NCBI RefSeq assembly: GCF_963975415.1
Contig: NZ_CAXBGN010000010.1
Coordinates: 1 to 64,000 of the forward strand
Direction: 5' to 3'
DNA: 64,000 nt
DNA from: Kriegella sp963975415
Lineage (GTDB): Bacteria > Bacteroidota > Bacteroidia > Flavobacteriales > Flavobacteriaceae
Both the position numbers and the translations under genes were made by a program. Positions 44,611 through 53,678 of this stretch are shown in pieces (position 1 is the first letter of the stretch; every line of letters starts with the position of its first letter). A model generated the notes under the pieces. The model had not been told where the DNA came from, made no database searches, and was given only the letters and a program-made list of their open reading frames with translations.

Positions 44611-45255
44611 ATGCATAGCACAAACCCCAAGGTAGACGATTATTTTACAACGGTCACACAATGGCGGCAAGAGCTGGAACAACTAAGAGCTATTCTTCTC
44701 GACTGCCAGCTTACCGAAGAATTAAAATGGCGCTCGCCATGTTATACGTTTCAGAAGCGAAACATTGCCATTCTAGGCGGTTTTAAAGATTACTGTGCCC
44801 TGAGCTTTTTTAAAGGTGCCTTATTACAAGACGTCCATGGCCTATTGGTGGCTCCTGGAGAGAATTCGCAGTCCAGTAGATTGTTCAAATTTACCGATGT
44901 TGACGAAATAGTCAAGATGGCTTCGCAAATAAAAGCCTATATTTATGAGGCCATCGAGGTAGAAAAAGCAGGTTTAAAAGTAGCTTTTAAACGGAGTACA
45001 AATCTTGTATTTCCTGAAGAACTCCAACAACAACTTAAGGCATCCCCCGATTTGAAATCGGCCTTTGAAGCCTTAACACTTGGGCGGCAAAGAGGTTATA
45101 ATCTTTATTTTTCCGCGCCTAAACAATCGAAAACCAGAACAGCAAGGATTGAAAAATATCGGCAACGAATTCTAGATGGAAATGGCATCAACGATTGCCT
45201 TTGTAGCCGATCTAAAAAAATGCCACAATGTGACGGTTCTCACAAATATATTTAG
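44611..45255 (+). CDS. YdeI/DUF1801 protein with C-terminal CDGSH motif
   Basis: 214 residues. The body matches DUF1801 fused to the YdeI-type tail: PKVDDYFTTVTQWRQELEQL, LKWRSPCYTFQKRNIAILGG, then RQRGYNLYFSAPKQSKTRTA and RIEKYRQRILDGNGINDCLC. The extreme C-terminus contains CLCSRSKKMPQCDGSH (196-211), an exact CDGSH-type pattern C-x-C-x2-S-x3-P-x-C-D-G-S-H, which in other proteins binds a 2Fe-2S cluster through 3 Cys and 1 His (C196, C198, C207, H211). A redox or iron-related role is therefore an inference. Located between two repeat-rich gaps. Confidence 0.85.
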   Translation: MHSTNPKVDDYFTTVTQWRQELEQLRAILLDCQLTEELKWRSPCYTFQKRNIAILGGFKDYCALSFFKGALLQDVHGLLVAPGENSQSSRLFKFTDVDEIVKMASQIKAYIYEAIEVEKAGLKVAFKRSTNLVFPEELQQQLKASPDLKSAFEALTLGRQRGYNLYFSAPKQSKTRTARIEKYRQRILDGNGINDCLCSRSKKMPQCDGSHKYI

Positions 45256-45381
45256 CCCTTATTTTAATACGATTATCTTATATTCGCATGTATTCAAAGT
45301 TCGAATGCGTAATTTATTCCGAACGTAATTCCATTGCTTCCTCGCATAAAAAAGAATAGTAAGTAACGAAAAAAATACACC

Positions 45382-46398
45382 ATGAAAATAAACGACGCCT
45401 TCCATTTTAATCTTTATCAGGCCGATGTCAAACGCTATGACACGATGCAATACCGGCGCTGTGGTAACAGTGGCATACTTTTGCCCCTATTATCATTGGG
45501 ACTCTGGCATAATTTCGGTCATACCGATGACCTGACCGTCGGTCGTAGTCTGTTGCGCTGCGCATTTGACAACGGAATTACCCATTTTGATTTGGCCAAT
45601 AATTATGGACCACCATTTGGTGCCGCGGAAGAAAATTTCGGTCGTATTTTTCAAAAGGATTTTAAACCGTATCGCGATGAGCTCATCATCTCTAGCAAAG
45701 CGGGTTGGGATATGTGGCCCGGACCCTACGGTAATTTCGGCTCACGTAAATATTTGATAGCTTCCGCAAATCAAAGCTTGAAACGAATGGGACTCGAATA
45801 CGTGGATATTTTTTACCATCACAGGCCAGACCCCGACACCCCTTTGGAAGAAACCATGGGAGCGTTGCATCATCTGGTTCAATCGGGAAAAGCCTTGTAT
45901 GCCGGTATTTCCCAGTACCCCGCAGAATTGACGGCCAAAGCCGCCAAGATCATGAAAGACTTGGGAACGCCACTATTGATTCACCAGCCCCGATATAATA
46001 TGTTCGATCGTTGGGTCGAAGATGGCCTATTGGAAGAATTGGAAAACCAAGGAATGGGATCTATAGCATTCTCGCCACTTGAACAAGGTATTCTGACCAA
46101 CAAATACTTAAAAGGTATTCCTGAGGATAGTCGCGCGAGCAAAGACGGTCGCTATTTACAAAAAGACCAAATAACACCCGAAGTTCTTGAGAAAGTCAGT
46201 AGCCTTAACAAAATAGCCGAAAAACGGGGGCAAAGTCTTGCGCAAATGGCCATCGCCTGGTTGTTGAAAGACAACCGTATTTCAACGGTGCTTGTCGGCG
46301 TTAGTCGTGAAGCGCAATTGCTGGATAATTTAAAGGCATTGAAAAACCTTGATTTCAGTGAAGCAGAGCTTACCGAGATACAAGGGATATTGGGATAA
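45382..46398 (+). CDS. Aldo/keto reductase, YghZ (L-glyceraldehyde-3-phosphate reductase) type
   Basis: 338-residue NADPH-dependent (beta/alpha)8 reductase. Catalytic tetrad D70 and Y75 (HFDLANNYG), K106 (ISSKAGWD) and H147 (VDIFYHHRPD) are all present. The N-terminal MQYRRCGNSGILLPLLSLGL and the AFDNGITHFDLANNYGPP segment are very close to E. coli YghZ, which reduces L-glyceraldehyde 3-phosphate and methylglyoxal. Start ATG 45382 adds 21 residues before the recognisable core; start at 45445 (MQYRRCG) is also possible. Immediately followed by the heparinase-type lyase gene. Confidence 0.9.
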   Translation: MKINDAFHFNLYQADVKRYDTMQYRRCGNSGILLPLLSLGLWHNFGHTDDLTVGRSLLRCAFDNGITHFDLANNYGPPFGAAEENFGRIFQKDFKPYRDELIISSKAGWDMWPGPYGNFGSRKYLIASANQSLKRMGLEYVDIFYHHRPDPDTPLEETMGALHHLVQSGKALYAGISQYPAELTAKAAKIMKDLGTPLLIHQPRYNMFDRWVEDGLLEELENQGMGSIAFSPLEQGILTNKYLKGIPEDSRASKDGRYLQKDQITPEVLEKVSSLNKIAEKRGQSLAQMAIAWLLKDNRISTVLVGVSREAQLLDNLKALKNLDFSEAELTEIQGILG

Positions 46399-46409
46399 AA
46401 GGAAAGTTG

Positions 46410-48356
46410 ATGTCTGTTTTATTTAAAGTAAGAGCTCTTCTAGGGTTGACCCTAATTTGCTTCGCACCAATGGTAGTCATTGGTCAATCCAACGATTTTA
46501 CGGCCGAGACCGAAACGCTCTTAAACCGTTTGAATTTTGACGATATTCGGCCAAAAAGGACCGAAGATGGTTCCGATAACTTGGAGATTAAGAGCCATGA
46601 ACTCCTGAAATACTACAAGAAGCGAAGTACGGTAAAACATCCCCTCAAAGAGGATTCGGCTAATAATAGCCTTTCTGAAAAGGACAAAAAATGGGCAAAC
46701 GATGCCCTAAAACATATATTTGTCGGGCAACCGGCATACCCCTCCCATTTTTGTGGTGATGATATCGACTGGAATTCAAGACCTGTGCCCGATAACGAAT
46801 GGGTATGGCAACTGAACCGCATGTATTTCTGGAATGCTATGGGAAAGGTATATGCCAAAACAAGCGATGAGCGTTATGCTGAGGAATGGTGCACTCAGTT
46901 GGTCGACTGGACAAAGAAAAATCCACGAGACGAGGCTCATAAATATGCCTGGCGATCTATTGAAGCAGGAATTCGGGGGCGTAGCTGGGCAGGCCTGTTC
47001 CACCAATTTATTCAATCGGAACATTTTACTCCCGAAGTATTGGTAGCTTTTATGAACAGCTGCTACGAACATGCCGAATTCTTGATGACCACCTATAGCT
47101 CTGGAAGCAATTGGGCACTTATGGAAGCCGAGGGAATGGCTTTTATTGCATTTACATTTCCTGAATTTAAAAATTCGGAGAAATGGAAAACCGAGGCAAT
47201 TCGTCGGCTCAATAACGAAATGAAGCAACAGGTAAATCCCGATGGTCACCAACGCGAACTCGCCATGGGCTATCATATAGGAAGCATCGGATGGTTTTAC
47301 AGAACCTATGAATTGGCCAAATTAAATAATCTGGAAAGTGCATTTCCGACAGCCTATACCGATGGTCTAGAAAGAATGTGTGAAGTACCGATGAAGTTGG
47401 GGCTTCCCGATGGAACCAATGCCCAGTTCGGTGATGCTTGGGCAGGGGAGCCCGGGCAATACGCAGCGAAATTCAAGGAATGGTCTGAGCGTTTTAACCG
47501 AAAAGATTTTCTCTTTCTTGCCACAGAAGGAAGAGTGGGAACGGCACCCGAAAAGACGGCCTACGCCCTAAAAGAAAGCGGCTTATATTCGTTTAGAAGT
47601 GCGTGGCACAAGAATGCTGTAAGTATGGTATTAAAATGTGGTCCTGATGGAGGCGGACATTCCCAGCCCGACAATGGAACCTTTACCCTTTATGCCGGTG
47701 GCCGGACGTTGATGCCCGATTCTGGAAGTTACATTTACAGTGGAAATCCCGAGGGCAGAAAGTGGTTCCGACAGACCAAAGCACACCAAACACTGACCCT
47801 AAATGGTGCAAATACACAATACAATCCGAAATTGGTGCTGTGGCAACCCGGCGAAAACCTTGATATTCTAGTTGTTGAAAATGCGGGATATGATCAGCTC
47901 GCACATCGACGCTCCGTATTTTTCGTAGACAAAAGATACTTTGTCATTGTAGACGAAGCCATAGGAATTGCCACAGGTGATATAGATTTACACTTTCAAC
48001 TCGCTCCTGGTAATGCCGTATTCGACCACAAACGATTTTCCGTCAGCTCTGACTTTAAAGAAGGATGGAATGTACTCGTTCGCACACAACAACAAAAAGG
48101 GTTGGAACTCTCGGAAGAAGAAGGTTGGGTATCGTTTGAATACACTAAAAAGGAACCCCGACCAGCCTTTCGCTATCGATTAAAAAAGACGCAAGCTCAA
48201 CAACCGATACGCTTTACAACCTTGATCATGCCGTATGAAAAAGAAATACCTAACATCAAGGTAATGACCGCCGACGACACAAAAACAGGCGGAAGCCAAT
48301 TTCGGATTATCGTAAAAGAAAAGGGTGAAAAACGTATTTTAAAATACAGTTTATAA
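46410..48356 (+). CDS. Secreted heparinase II/III-type polysaccharide lyase
   Basis: 648 residues with a signal peptide (MSVLFKVRALLGLTLICFAP to about residue 25). An alpha/alpha toroid fills about 60-370 (e.g. GSNWALMEAEGMAFIAF) and a beta-sandwich about 375-640. The hallmark GGGHSQPDNGTFTLYAGGR near 415-433 resembles PL12 heparin-sulfate lyases, with His about 417. Substrate may be heparan-like, alginate-like or another uronic-acid polymer. Unusually no SusC/SusD pair is nearby. ATG 46410 chosen; the TTG at 46407 adds one residue. Starts 11 bases after the aldo/keto reductase stop, so co-transcribed. Confidence 0.88.
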   Translation: MSVLFKVRALLGLTLICFAPMVVIGQSNDFTAETETLLNRLNFDDIRPKRTEDGSDNLEIKSHELLKYYKKRSTVKHPLKEDSANNSLSEKDKKWANDALKHIFVGQPAYPSHFCGDDIDWNSRPVPDNEWVWQLNRMYFWNAMGKVYAKTSDERYAEEWCTQLVDWTKKNPRDEAHKYAWRSIEAGIRGRSWAGLFHQFIQSEHFTPEVLVAFMNSCYEHAEFLMTTYSSGSNWALMEAEGMAFIAFTFPEFKNSEKWKTEAIRRLNNEMKQQVNPDGHQRELAMGYHIGSIGWFYRTYELAKLNNLESAFPTAYTDGLERMCEVPMKLGLPDGTNAQFGDAWAGEPGQYAAKFKEWSERFNRKDFLFLATEGRVGTAPEKTAYALKESGLYSFRSAWHKNAVSMVLKCGPDGGGHSQPDNGTFTLYAGGRTLMPDSGSYIYSGNPEGRKWFRQTKAHQTLTLNGANTQYNPKLVLWQPGENLDILVVENAGYDQLAHRRSVFFVDKRYFVIVDEAIGIATGDIDLHFQLAPGNAVFDHKRFSVSSDFKEGWNVLVRTQQQKGLELSEEEGWVSFEYTKKEPRPAFRYRLKKTQAQQPIRFTTLIMPYEKEIPNIKVMTADDTKTGGSQFRIIVKEKGEKRILKYSL

Positions 48357-48473
48357 ACTGCAATATACTCCCAAAAAGAGGTTAAACATTACTAAATTGA
48401 ATTGTTGACAAGAATTTGGCGCAACTATAGAAATGAATTCGCATCTATTAGGTAATAGTTAAAAAATAAATAG

Positions 48474-49004
48474 ATGAAAAACAAAACCTACCTAATAGCT
48501 TTGTTAATTACCAGTCTCATATTTTCTTGCTCTTCAGATGATAATTTAGAGTATCAAAATGATTTTGAAAACAGCGAAAAAGCATGGGTCGATTTTAAAG
48601 ACACATCAAACAATTCATATAAATATGTAGTTCTCGGCGGTTCTGTTTTTACAACATATGGATGGGAAACCACCATAACAGTGTCTAATGGAGTAGTAAT
48701 TGAACGAGATTTCAGATACACATCCGGGGCAGAGGAATTTATCCCCGTAGATCAATTGGAATGGACTGAAAATGAGAATGAAATTAATAGTCCCGAACAC
48801 CAATATACCAGTGCTTCCCCTGCATTGACCCTAGATGAAATATATGAAAAGGCCGAAAAGGAATGGCTAATAAAAAGGGGAAATGCTACCACATACTTTG
48901 AGGCAAAAAACAATGGGTTAATCTCTTTTTCCGGCTATGTTAAAAAAGACTGTATGGACGATTGCTTTATTGGTATTACAGTTCATAGCATAGAGGCTTT
49001 ATAA
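48474..49004 (+). CDS. Small lipoprotein (DUF6174-like?)
   Basis: 176 residues with lipobox IFSCSSDDN at about 17-20. The mature part has a YKYVVLGGSVFTTYGWETTI-type beta segment, TVSNGVVIERDF, and a C-terminal TLDEIYEKAEKEW helix; this resembles DUF6174 lipoproteins but the match is uncertain. Localisation to an outer membrane is likely. A 14-bp palindrome lies 16 bases upstream of the start. Two repeat-rich stretches follow. Confidence 0.7.
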   Translation: MKNKTYLIALLITSLIFSCSSDDNLEYQNDFENSEKAWVDFKDTSNNSYKYVVLGGSVFTTYGWETTITVSNGVVIERDFRYTSGAEEFIPVDQLEWTENENEINSPEHQYTSASPALTLDEIYEKAEKEWLIKRGNATTYFEAKNNGLISFSGYVKKDCMDDCFIGITVHSIEAL

Positions 49005-49018
49005 AAGTTGAATCAGGT

Positions 49019-49184
49019 GGTGTCTCTCTTTATAAAAAAGGGGGGGGTATCTTGACGGTGAAACATCATGACGGAGGGCTAACACAATACCCAAAGAATA
49101 TTTCACAATAAAATAAACCCCTTTCCCACTGCATTCTGTTTCACGGAATTCATTCCATTCTTTTAAAACAGGGAGGGGGAGCGC
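49019..49184. repeat. MITE-like inverted-repeat unit 2, degenerate
   Basis: Left half GGTGTCTCTCTTTAT...TGACGGAGGGCT, aligned with the intact solo copy at 49413-49468 but with many changes; right half CCCCTTTCCCACTGC...GGGAGGGGGAGCGC in the opposite orientation. It starts 14 bases after the lipoprotein stop. Length about 166 bp versus 152-153 bp for the other two units. Confidence 0.4.
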
Positions 49185-49223
49185 ATAGGTTATGCAACTG
49201 TACTAAAATTTAGAATGAGCTAT

Positions 49224-49375
49224 GGCTCCTCCCTTTGATAAAGGGAGGTGGGTTTACCGCAAATTAAAGACGAGGGTTCTTTTTTAGGTCAGAAATTCGA
49301 GCCGTATTAAAAAACTCCCCGACTCCCGACCATAGCGTCGGCACCCACCCCTCTTTTCAGGAAAGAGGGGAGCCC
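49224..49375. repeat. MITE-like inverted-repeat unit 3 (152 bp)
   Basis: Left half starts GGCTCCTCCCTTTG and forms a stem with AAAGGGAGG but lacks the second hairpin. Right half (from about 49312) is AACTCCCCGACTCCCGACCA to AGAGGGGAGCCCC and contains both hairpins on the opposite strand (CCCCTCTTT with AAAGAGGGG). Outer ends are inverted repeats of each other. Length is nearly identical to unit 1 despite sequence differences, supporting one family. Confidence 0.55.
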
Positions 49376-49412
49376 CTAAACTAAACCTTTATCAAAAATT
49401 TAAATCAAGGTA

Positions 49413-49468
49413 GCTCCTCCCTTTGCCAAAGGGAGGTGTCCTGACCGGAGCGTCAGGACGGAGGGTTT
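49413..49468 (+). repeat. Solo half-unit with two perfect hairpins
   Basis: First hairpin is CCTCCCTTTG (49416-49425) with CAAAGGGAGG (49427-49436); second is GTCCTGAC (49438-49445) with GTCAGGAC (49452-49459), followed by GGAGGGTTTA. This is the best-preserved half and defines the family consensus. The rest of the gap 49005-49623 holds nothing recognisable; a TATCTTTC element at 49547-49554 may be the esterase -7 box. Confidence 0.6.
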
Positions 49469-49623
49469 ATTTTATATCAAGGATAAGTAAAAACTCGGCC
49501 AAAAACCTTCGCAAATTTCCAATTCCAAAATTCCAATGGGTTTTGTTATCTTTCAAGAGTGGTTTAAATTTTTATTATTTCCTGCCACGAACATAACACC
49601 TTACAAAAACCAACATCAAAAAA

Positions 49624-50916
49624 ATGAAACGTATTCTTTATGCTTCCTTAGTATCAACACTTATTTTCTCTCTTTGTCTCAAAGCCCAGCCCCGCCAAGA
49701 ACTGGTCGAGGTTATTGTCACCCCTAACCATGCCGACTGGACCTACAATATTGGCGATCAGGCCGAATTTTCGATTTCAGTCTACAAACACAATGTGCCC
49801 TTAGAAGATATCGAAGTGAACTATACCGTTCAGCCCGACCCAGGATATCGTTCCACTACTATTTGGGACGAGGGAACGCTTTCCCTCAAAAGCAAACCGG
49901 TCAAAATAAAAGCTAAAAAATTTAACGAACCGGGTTTTTTACGTTGTACGGCGACCGTAAAAGTCGAGGGCAAAGAATATTCCTCATATACAACCGTCGG
50001 TTTTGCCCCCGATAAAATCAAACCCACGACCACTTTGCCTAAAGATTTTGAATCTTTTTGGAACATGGGTAAGGCAGAGTTGGCACAAGTGCCGATGAAT
50101 CCGGTACTGACCTTAATGCCCGAGCGATGCACAAACAAAGTCGATGTTTACCATGTAAAATTGGATAATGTAAAAGGAAAAATCTATGGTATTCTAGCTA
50201 AGCCCAAGGCTGCAGGAAAATATCCCGCCATTTTGCATGTGCCCGGTGCGGGCATACGTCCCTATTACGGCGATGTTGAAGAAGCCGCGGAAGGTTTTAT
50301 CTCCTTTACCATAGGTATACACGGTATTCCTGTAAATCTTGACCAAGGTGTTTATGATGATTTAAGGGCGGGACCCTTAAGCAATTACCAAGTCTTTAAT
50401 TTAGATGATAAAGAAAATGCCTATTACCGACGTGTCTACCTCGGCTGTGTCAGGGCGGTTGACTTTATCGAAAGTGTCGAAGGTTTCAATGGGGAAGACA
50501 TTGCCGTTACCGGAGGTAGCCAAGGAGGTGCACTTTCGATTGTAACCGCCGGATTAGACGACCGCATCGACTATTTAGCAGCATTTTACCCCGCACTTTC
50601 CGATATGACGGGATTTTTACATGGCCGCGCCGGGGGTTGGCCACAGATTTTTGTCGATGAATTCACTAACAAACCTGAGAAAATTGAAAATTCAAAATAT
50701 TTTGACGTGGTCAACTTCGCACGATTTGTCAAAGTACCGGGGTGGTATAGCTGGGGTTATAATGACAATGTTTGTCCGCCTGCCTCTACCTATTCTGCCT
50801 ATAACGTGTTACCGGCCCAAAAAGAGCTACATCTTTTTCAAAAAACCCAACATTGGACCTACCCCGAACAGCATGAACTAAAAAACGAGTGGTTATTTTC
50901 AAAACTGAGGGAATAG
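49624..50916 (+). CDS. Secreted acetylxylan esterase-like (AXE1) alpha/beta hydrolase
   Basis: 430 residues. Leader MKRILYASLVSTLIFSLCLK is a signal peptide. About 30-130 is a beta-rich domain (YNIGDQAEFSISVYK), then an alpha/beta hydrolase with nucleophile motif GGSQGG (Ser299) and late Asp/His (GWYSWGYNDNVCPP, FQKTQHWTYPEQHE). This arrangement matches acetylxylan/cephalosporin C deacetylases. It would remove O-acetyl groups from polysaccharides or their fragments, compatible with the lyase upstream. Substrate unproven. Confidence 0.88.
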   Translation: MKRILYASLVSTLIFSLCLKAQPRQELVEVIVTPNHADWTYNIGDQAEFSISVYKHNVPLEDIEVNYTVQPDPGYRSTTIWDEGTLSLKSKPVKIKAKKFNEPGFLRCTATVKVEGKEYSSYTTVGFAPDKIKPTTTLPKDFESFWNMGKAELAQVPMNPVLTLMPERCTNKVDVYHVKLDNVKGKIYGILAKPKAAGKYPAILHVPGAGIRPYYGDVEEAAEGFISFTIGIHGIPVNLDQGVYDDLRAGPLSNYQVFNLDDKENAYYRRVYLGCVRAVDFIESVEGFNGEDIAVTGGSQGGALSIVTAGLDDRIDYLAAFYPALSDMTGFLHGRAGGWPQIFVDEFTNKPEKIENSKYFDVVNFARFVKVPGWYSWGYNDNVCPPASTYSAYNVLPAQKELHLFQKTQHWTYPEQHELKNEWLFSKLRE

Positions 50917-50972
50917 TTATGATTGGCAAATAGACTGCCAATCGCACAAAGGTATAGCAGAAAAATTAGGCG

Positions 50973-52262
50973 ATGAGCGAAAAAATAAACCTTAGGGAAG
51001 CCATGTCGATAGGTATTGGCGGTATGGTAGGCGGCGGTATTTTCGCTGTACTTGGCCTCGCCGTTTCCTTGGCACAGGGTGGTACGCCAGTGGCATTTTT
51101 ATTCGCAGGTCTGTTAGCTTTGATTACATCTTACAGCTATGTAAAATTATCGCTGACTTACCCCGATCGTGGCGGCACCGTTAAATTCATTAATCAGGGC
51201 TTTGGCAAAACGATATTCAGTGGCGGCCTAAATAATGTCCTGTGGGTAAGTTACATCATCATGTTGGGACTTTACGCTTCCGCCTTCGGTTCGTATGCCC
51301 CCAATTTATTTGAGTTGACTTCCAACAATACCCTGGACAGCCATATTTATTCGAGTGCTATTGTGGTTTTCGCAACGGGTATCAACTATTACAGTATTAA
51401 AGTGGTCGGTAAAATAGAATCGTACGCCGTAATTATAAAGTTGATTATTCTTTTGGGGTTTGTTTGCATCGGAATTTATGGCTTACTCGATACCCCAAAC
51501 TTAGCCCAATTGTCTTTTAAAAATTGGGAAAGTCCCATTAACCTTTTAACCGGAGGTATGGTGATTTTTGTTGCATATGAAGGGTTCGAGCTCATTGCTA
51601 ATTCGGCACCTGATATTGAAAATCCCGAAAAGAATATCCCCAAAGCATTTTACTATTCGGTCATTTTCGTCATCCTTTTATACATCATAATTGCTGTGGT
51701 CACAGTAGGCTCCTTACCGTTTAAGGAAATAGCAACAGCCGAAGACTATGTATTGGCCGAAGCTGCCAAGCCCATGCTGGGGCAGGTCGGGTTTTCCATC
51801 ATCACTGTTGCCGCCTTGATATCAACTTTTTCTGCAATAAATGCTTCATTGTATGGCGGTAGCAGAGTGAGTTATGAAATTGCCGAAGATGATGAACTGC
51901 CCCATGAATTGACCAGTCAGTTGTGGAACCAGCCCATAGGTTTGTTCATTACTGCCGTACTCACCCTCATACTGGTCAATACCCTGAAGCTTGAAAGTAT
52001 TTCAACGGCCGGAAGTGTTGGCTTTTTGTTGATTTTTGCCATAGTCAATTACTCTGGATTTAAATTAGCGGAAGAAATCAACGGAAATAAAATAATCACA
52101 TTGACAGGTTTCATATTATGCCTATTGGCAACTATAGCCTTAATCGTTCAACAGTATTCGGACAATAAGCTTGGGGTAATCGTTGCGATTTCGATTATCT
52201 TGATTTGTTTTTTGACCGAACTGATTTATAAAAAAACGGAGAAACGTAACCAAAAGAATTAG
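50973..52262 (+). CDS. APC-superfamily amino acid permease
   Basis: 429-residue transporter with 12 hydrophobic helices. The N-terminal MSIGIGGMVGGGIFAVLGLA is the glycine-rich helix 1 signature of APC transporters, and helix 6 contains MVIFVAYEGFELIANSAPDI. Probably takes up or exchanges an amino acid or polyamine; substrate unknown. Encoded 57 bases after the esterase. Confidence 0.9.
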   Translation: MSEKINLREAMSIGIGGMVGGGIFAVLGLAVSLAQGGTPVAFLFAGLLALITSYSYVKLSLTYPDRGGTVKFINQGFGKTIFSGGLNNVLWVSYIIMLGLYASAFGSYAPNLFELTSNNTLDSHIYSSAIVVFATGINYYSIKVVGKIESYAVIIKLIILLGFVCIGIYGLLDTPNLAQLSFKNWESPINLLTGGMVIFVAYEGFELIANSAPDIENPEKNIPKAFYYSVIFVILLYIIIAVVTVGSLPFKEIATAEDYVLAEAAKPMLGQVGFSIITVAALISTFSAINASLYGGSRVSYEIAEDDELPHELTSQLWNQPIGLFITAVLTLILVNTLKLESISTAGSVGFLLIFAIVNYSGFKLAEEINGNKIITLTGFILCLLATIALIVQQYSDNKLGVIVAISIILICFLTELIYKKTEKRNQKN

Positions 52263-52314
52263 AGCAACAAAATGTTTCCTTTGAAATTCAGAAGACGCAC
52301 TTAAAAGATATATT

Positions 52315-53592
52315 ATGCAAAGCAAAGCATGCCACTTATTGACTACGTTATTAATCATCTTTAGTGGATGTAAAGAAAATAAGCCTTCGCTTTATGTCGA
52401 AAACGGTATTCTTAATGAAGTCGTCAAAACACGAATTGATTCCACCTTAAAGACATTTGTCGATTCAGGAAATATTGCCGGAGTCTCGGCTCTGATTTTT
52501 GAAAAAGATAAAGAGGTGTATTACAATGCCTTCGGATTTGCCGATCGAGATGCCCAAAAACCTATGGATCGCAATACAATTGTACAAATTTATTCTATGA
52601 CAAAGCCCATTACGGGAACAGCATTGATGACCTTATACGATGCGGGAAAGTTCGAGCTAGACGACCCAGTATCAAAGTATGCCCCGGAATTAGCCGATAT
52701 TAAAGTCTTTGCTGGTGAAGATACCCAAGGCCAGCCGATTCTCGAAACACCACGCCGCCCGATGACCATTCGTGACCTTACACGTCACACAGCCGGTTTC
52801 GGAAGAAATAGCGACATCCCGGGGCTAGGTAAGCTGATATCGGAGGCCGATGCCCTAAACCGTGAAAACACTTTGGCAGAAATGGCCGAAAAAATGGGAA
52901 ACACTCCTCTCTATTTTCATCCTGGAGAGCGTTGGGAATATGGCCCATCTGTCGACGTACAGGCTTTTTTGGTCGAACGTATTTCTGGCCAACCCTTCGC
53001 CGATTATGTAAAAGAACATGTTTTGAGCCCGTTAGAAATGAACGAGACTCGCTACTTTGTACCCGAAGAAGACCAAGACCGCTTTTCGGCAATGTACCTT
53101 CGAAAGGGCGAAGGTAACTTGATGCAGTTGCCCGACGAACAAGCTAAATCGAATTACTTGAACCATTGGCCATTAACCCGTGGTGGATCAGGACTAACCT
53201 CGACCCTTGATAACTATATGACATTTGCGCGTATGCTGGTACACAATGGCACCTTCGATTCCGTAACCATTCTCAAACCGGAAACAGTCCGATTGATGGC
53301 TACCAATCAGCTGGCCGATAGCGTAAAAGAACGGTCTTTTTTACCCAGTAAGGGTCAAGTAGGTTTCGGAATCGATTTTGCCGTGCGCCTAAATCCTCCC
53401 CAGTCAGCCGAAGAAAATAATGGGGTGGTCGGTGAGTTTTTCTGGGATGGTGCCGCTAGCACCCTTTTTTGGGTTGATCCCATAAACGACCTTACCGCTG
53501 TGCTGTTTGTTCAGTTATTTCCTTATGATCAAATAGGGCTTCATAAAAACTTTAGAGATGCCGTTTACGGCCCTTTCGAACTAACCAATTAG
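52315..53592 (+). CDS. Class C beta-lactamase-like serine hydrolase, lipoprotein
   Basis: 425 residues. The leader ends LLIIFSGCKEN, a lipobox, so likely membrane-anchored. The SxxK motif is SMTK (Ser94, Lys97) and the second motif is WEYGPSVDV (Tyr209, in place of the YxN). The third motif region GGSGLTSTLDNYMTFARML follows. These hydrolases cleave esters or peptides and need not confer antibiotic resistance; substrate unknown. Follows the permease by 52 bases. Confidence 0.88.
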   Translation: MQSKACHLLTTLLIIFSGCKENKPSLYVENGILNEVVKTRIDSTLKTFVDSGNIAGVSALIFEKDKEVYYNAFGFADRDAQKPMDRNTIVQIYSMTKPITGTALMTLYDAGKFELDDPVSKYAPELADIKVFAGEDTQGQPILETPRRPMTIRDLTRHTAGFGRNSDIPGLGKLISEADALNRENTLAEMAEKMGNTPLYFHPGERWEYGPSVDVQAFLVERISGQPFADYVKEHVLSPLEMNETRYFVPEEDQDRFSAMYLRKGEGNLMQLPDEQAKSNYLNHWPLTRGGSGLTSTLDNYMTFARMLVHNGTFDSVTILKPETVRLMATNQLADSVKERSFLPSKGQVGFGIDFAVRLNPPQSAEENNGVVGEFFWDGAASTLFWVDPINDLTAVLFVQLFPYDQIGLHKNFRDAVYGPFELTN

Positions 53593-53645
53593 ACCGAAAT
53601 AATATATCTTGACTCCATTTTACAAGGTATAGCCGTTAAATCTAT

Positions 53646-53653
53646 TACTTTTG
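53646..53653 (+). promoter_or_regulatory. -7 promoter box for the TlpA-like gene
   Basis: TACTTTTG matches TAnnTTTG, about 25 bases before the ATG at 53679. No good -33 TTTG at the expected place. Confidence 0.4.
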
Positions 53654-53678
53654 GTGTGATTTTTGGATGTTCTAAACC

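Noticed and set aside
48403..48429. TTGACA with TATAGA 15 bases downstream (sigma-70-like promoter)
   Set aside because: Bacteroidota sigma factors use TAnnTTTG/TTTG type boxes; the spacing is also short for a classical promoter.
44154..49623. CRISPR array
   Set aside because: The repeats are few, alternate in orientation, and are hairpin-forming and of different spacing, unlike CRISPR repeats.
49536..49727. 63-codon frame upstream of the esterase
   Set aside because: Overlaps the esterase start in another frame and has no recognisable features.
52315..53592. Antibiotic-resistance beta-lactamase
   Set aside because: Has the SxxK motif but the second motif is Y-G-P-S; the class C-like family is mainly esterases and peptidases in this phylum, so resistance should not be claimed.
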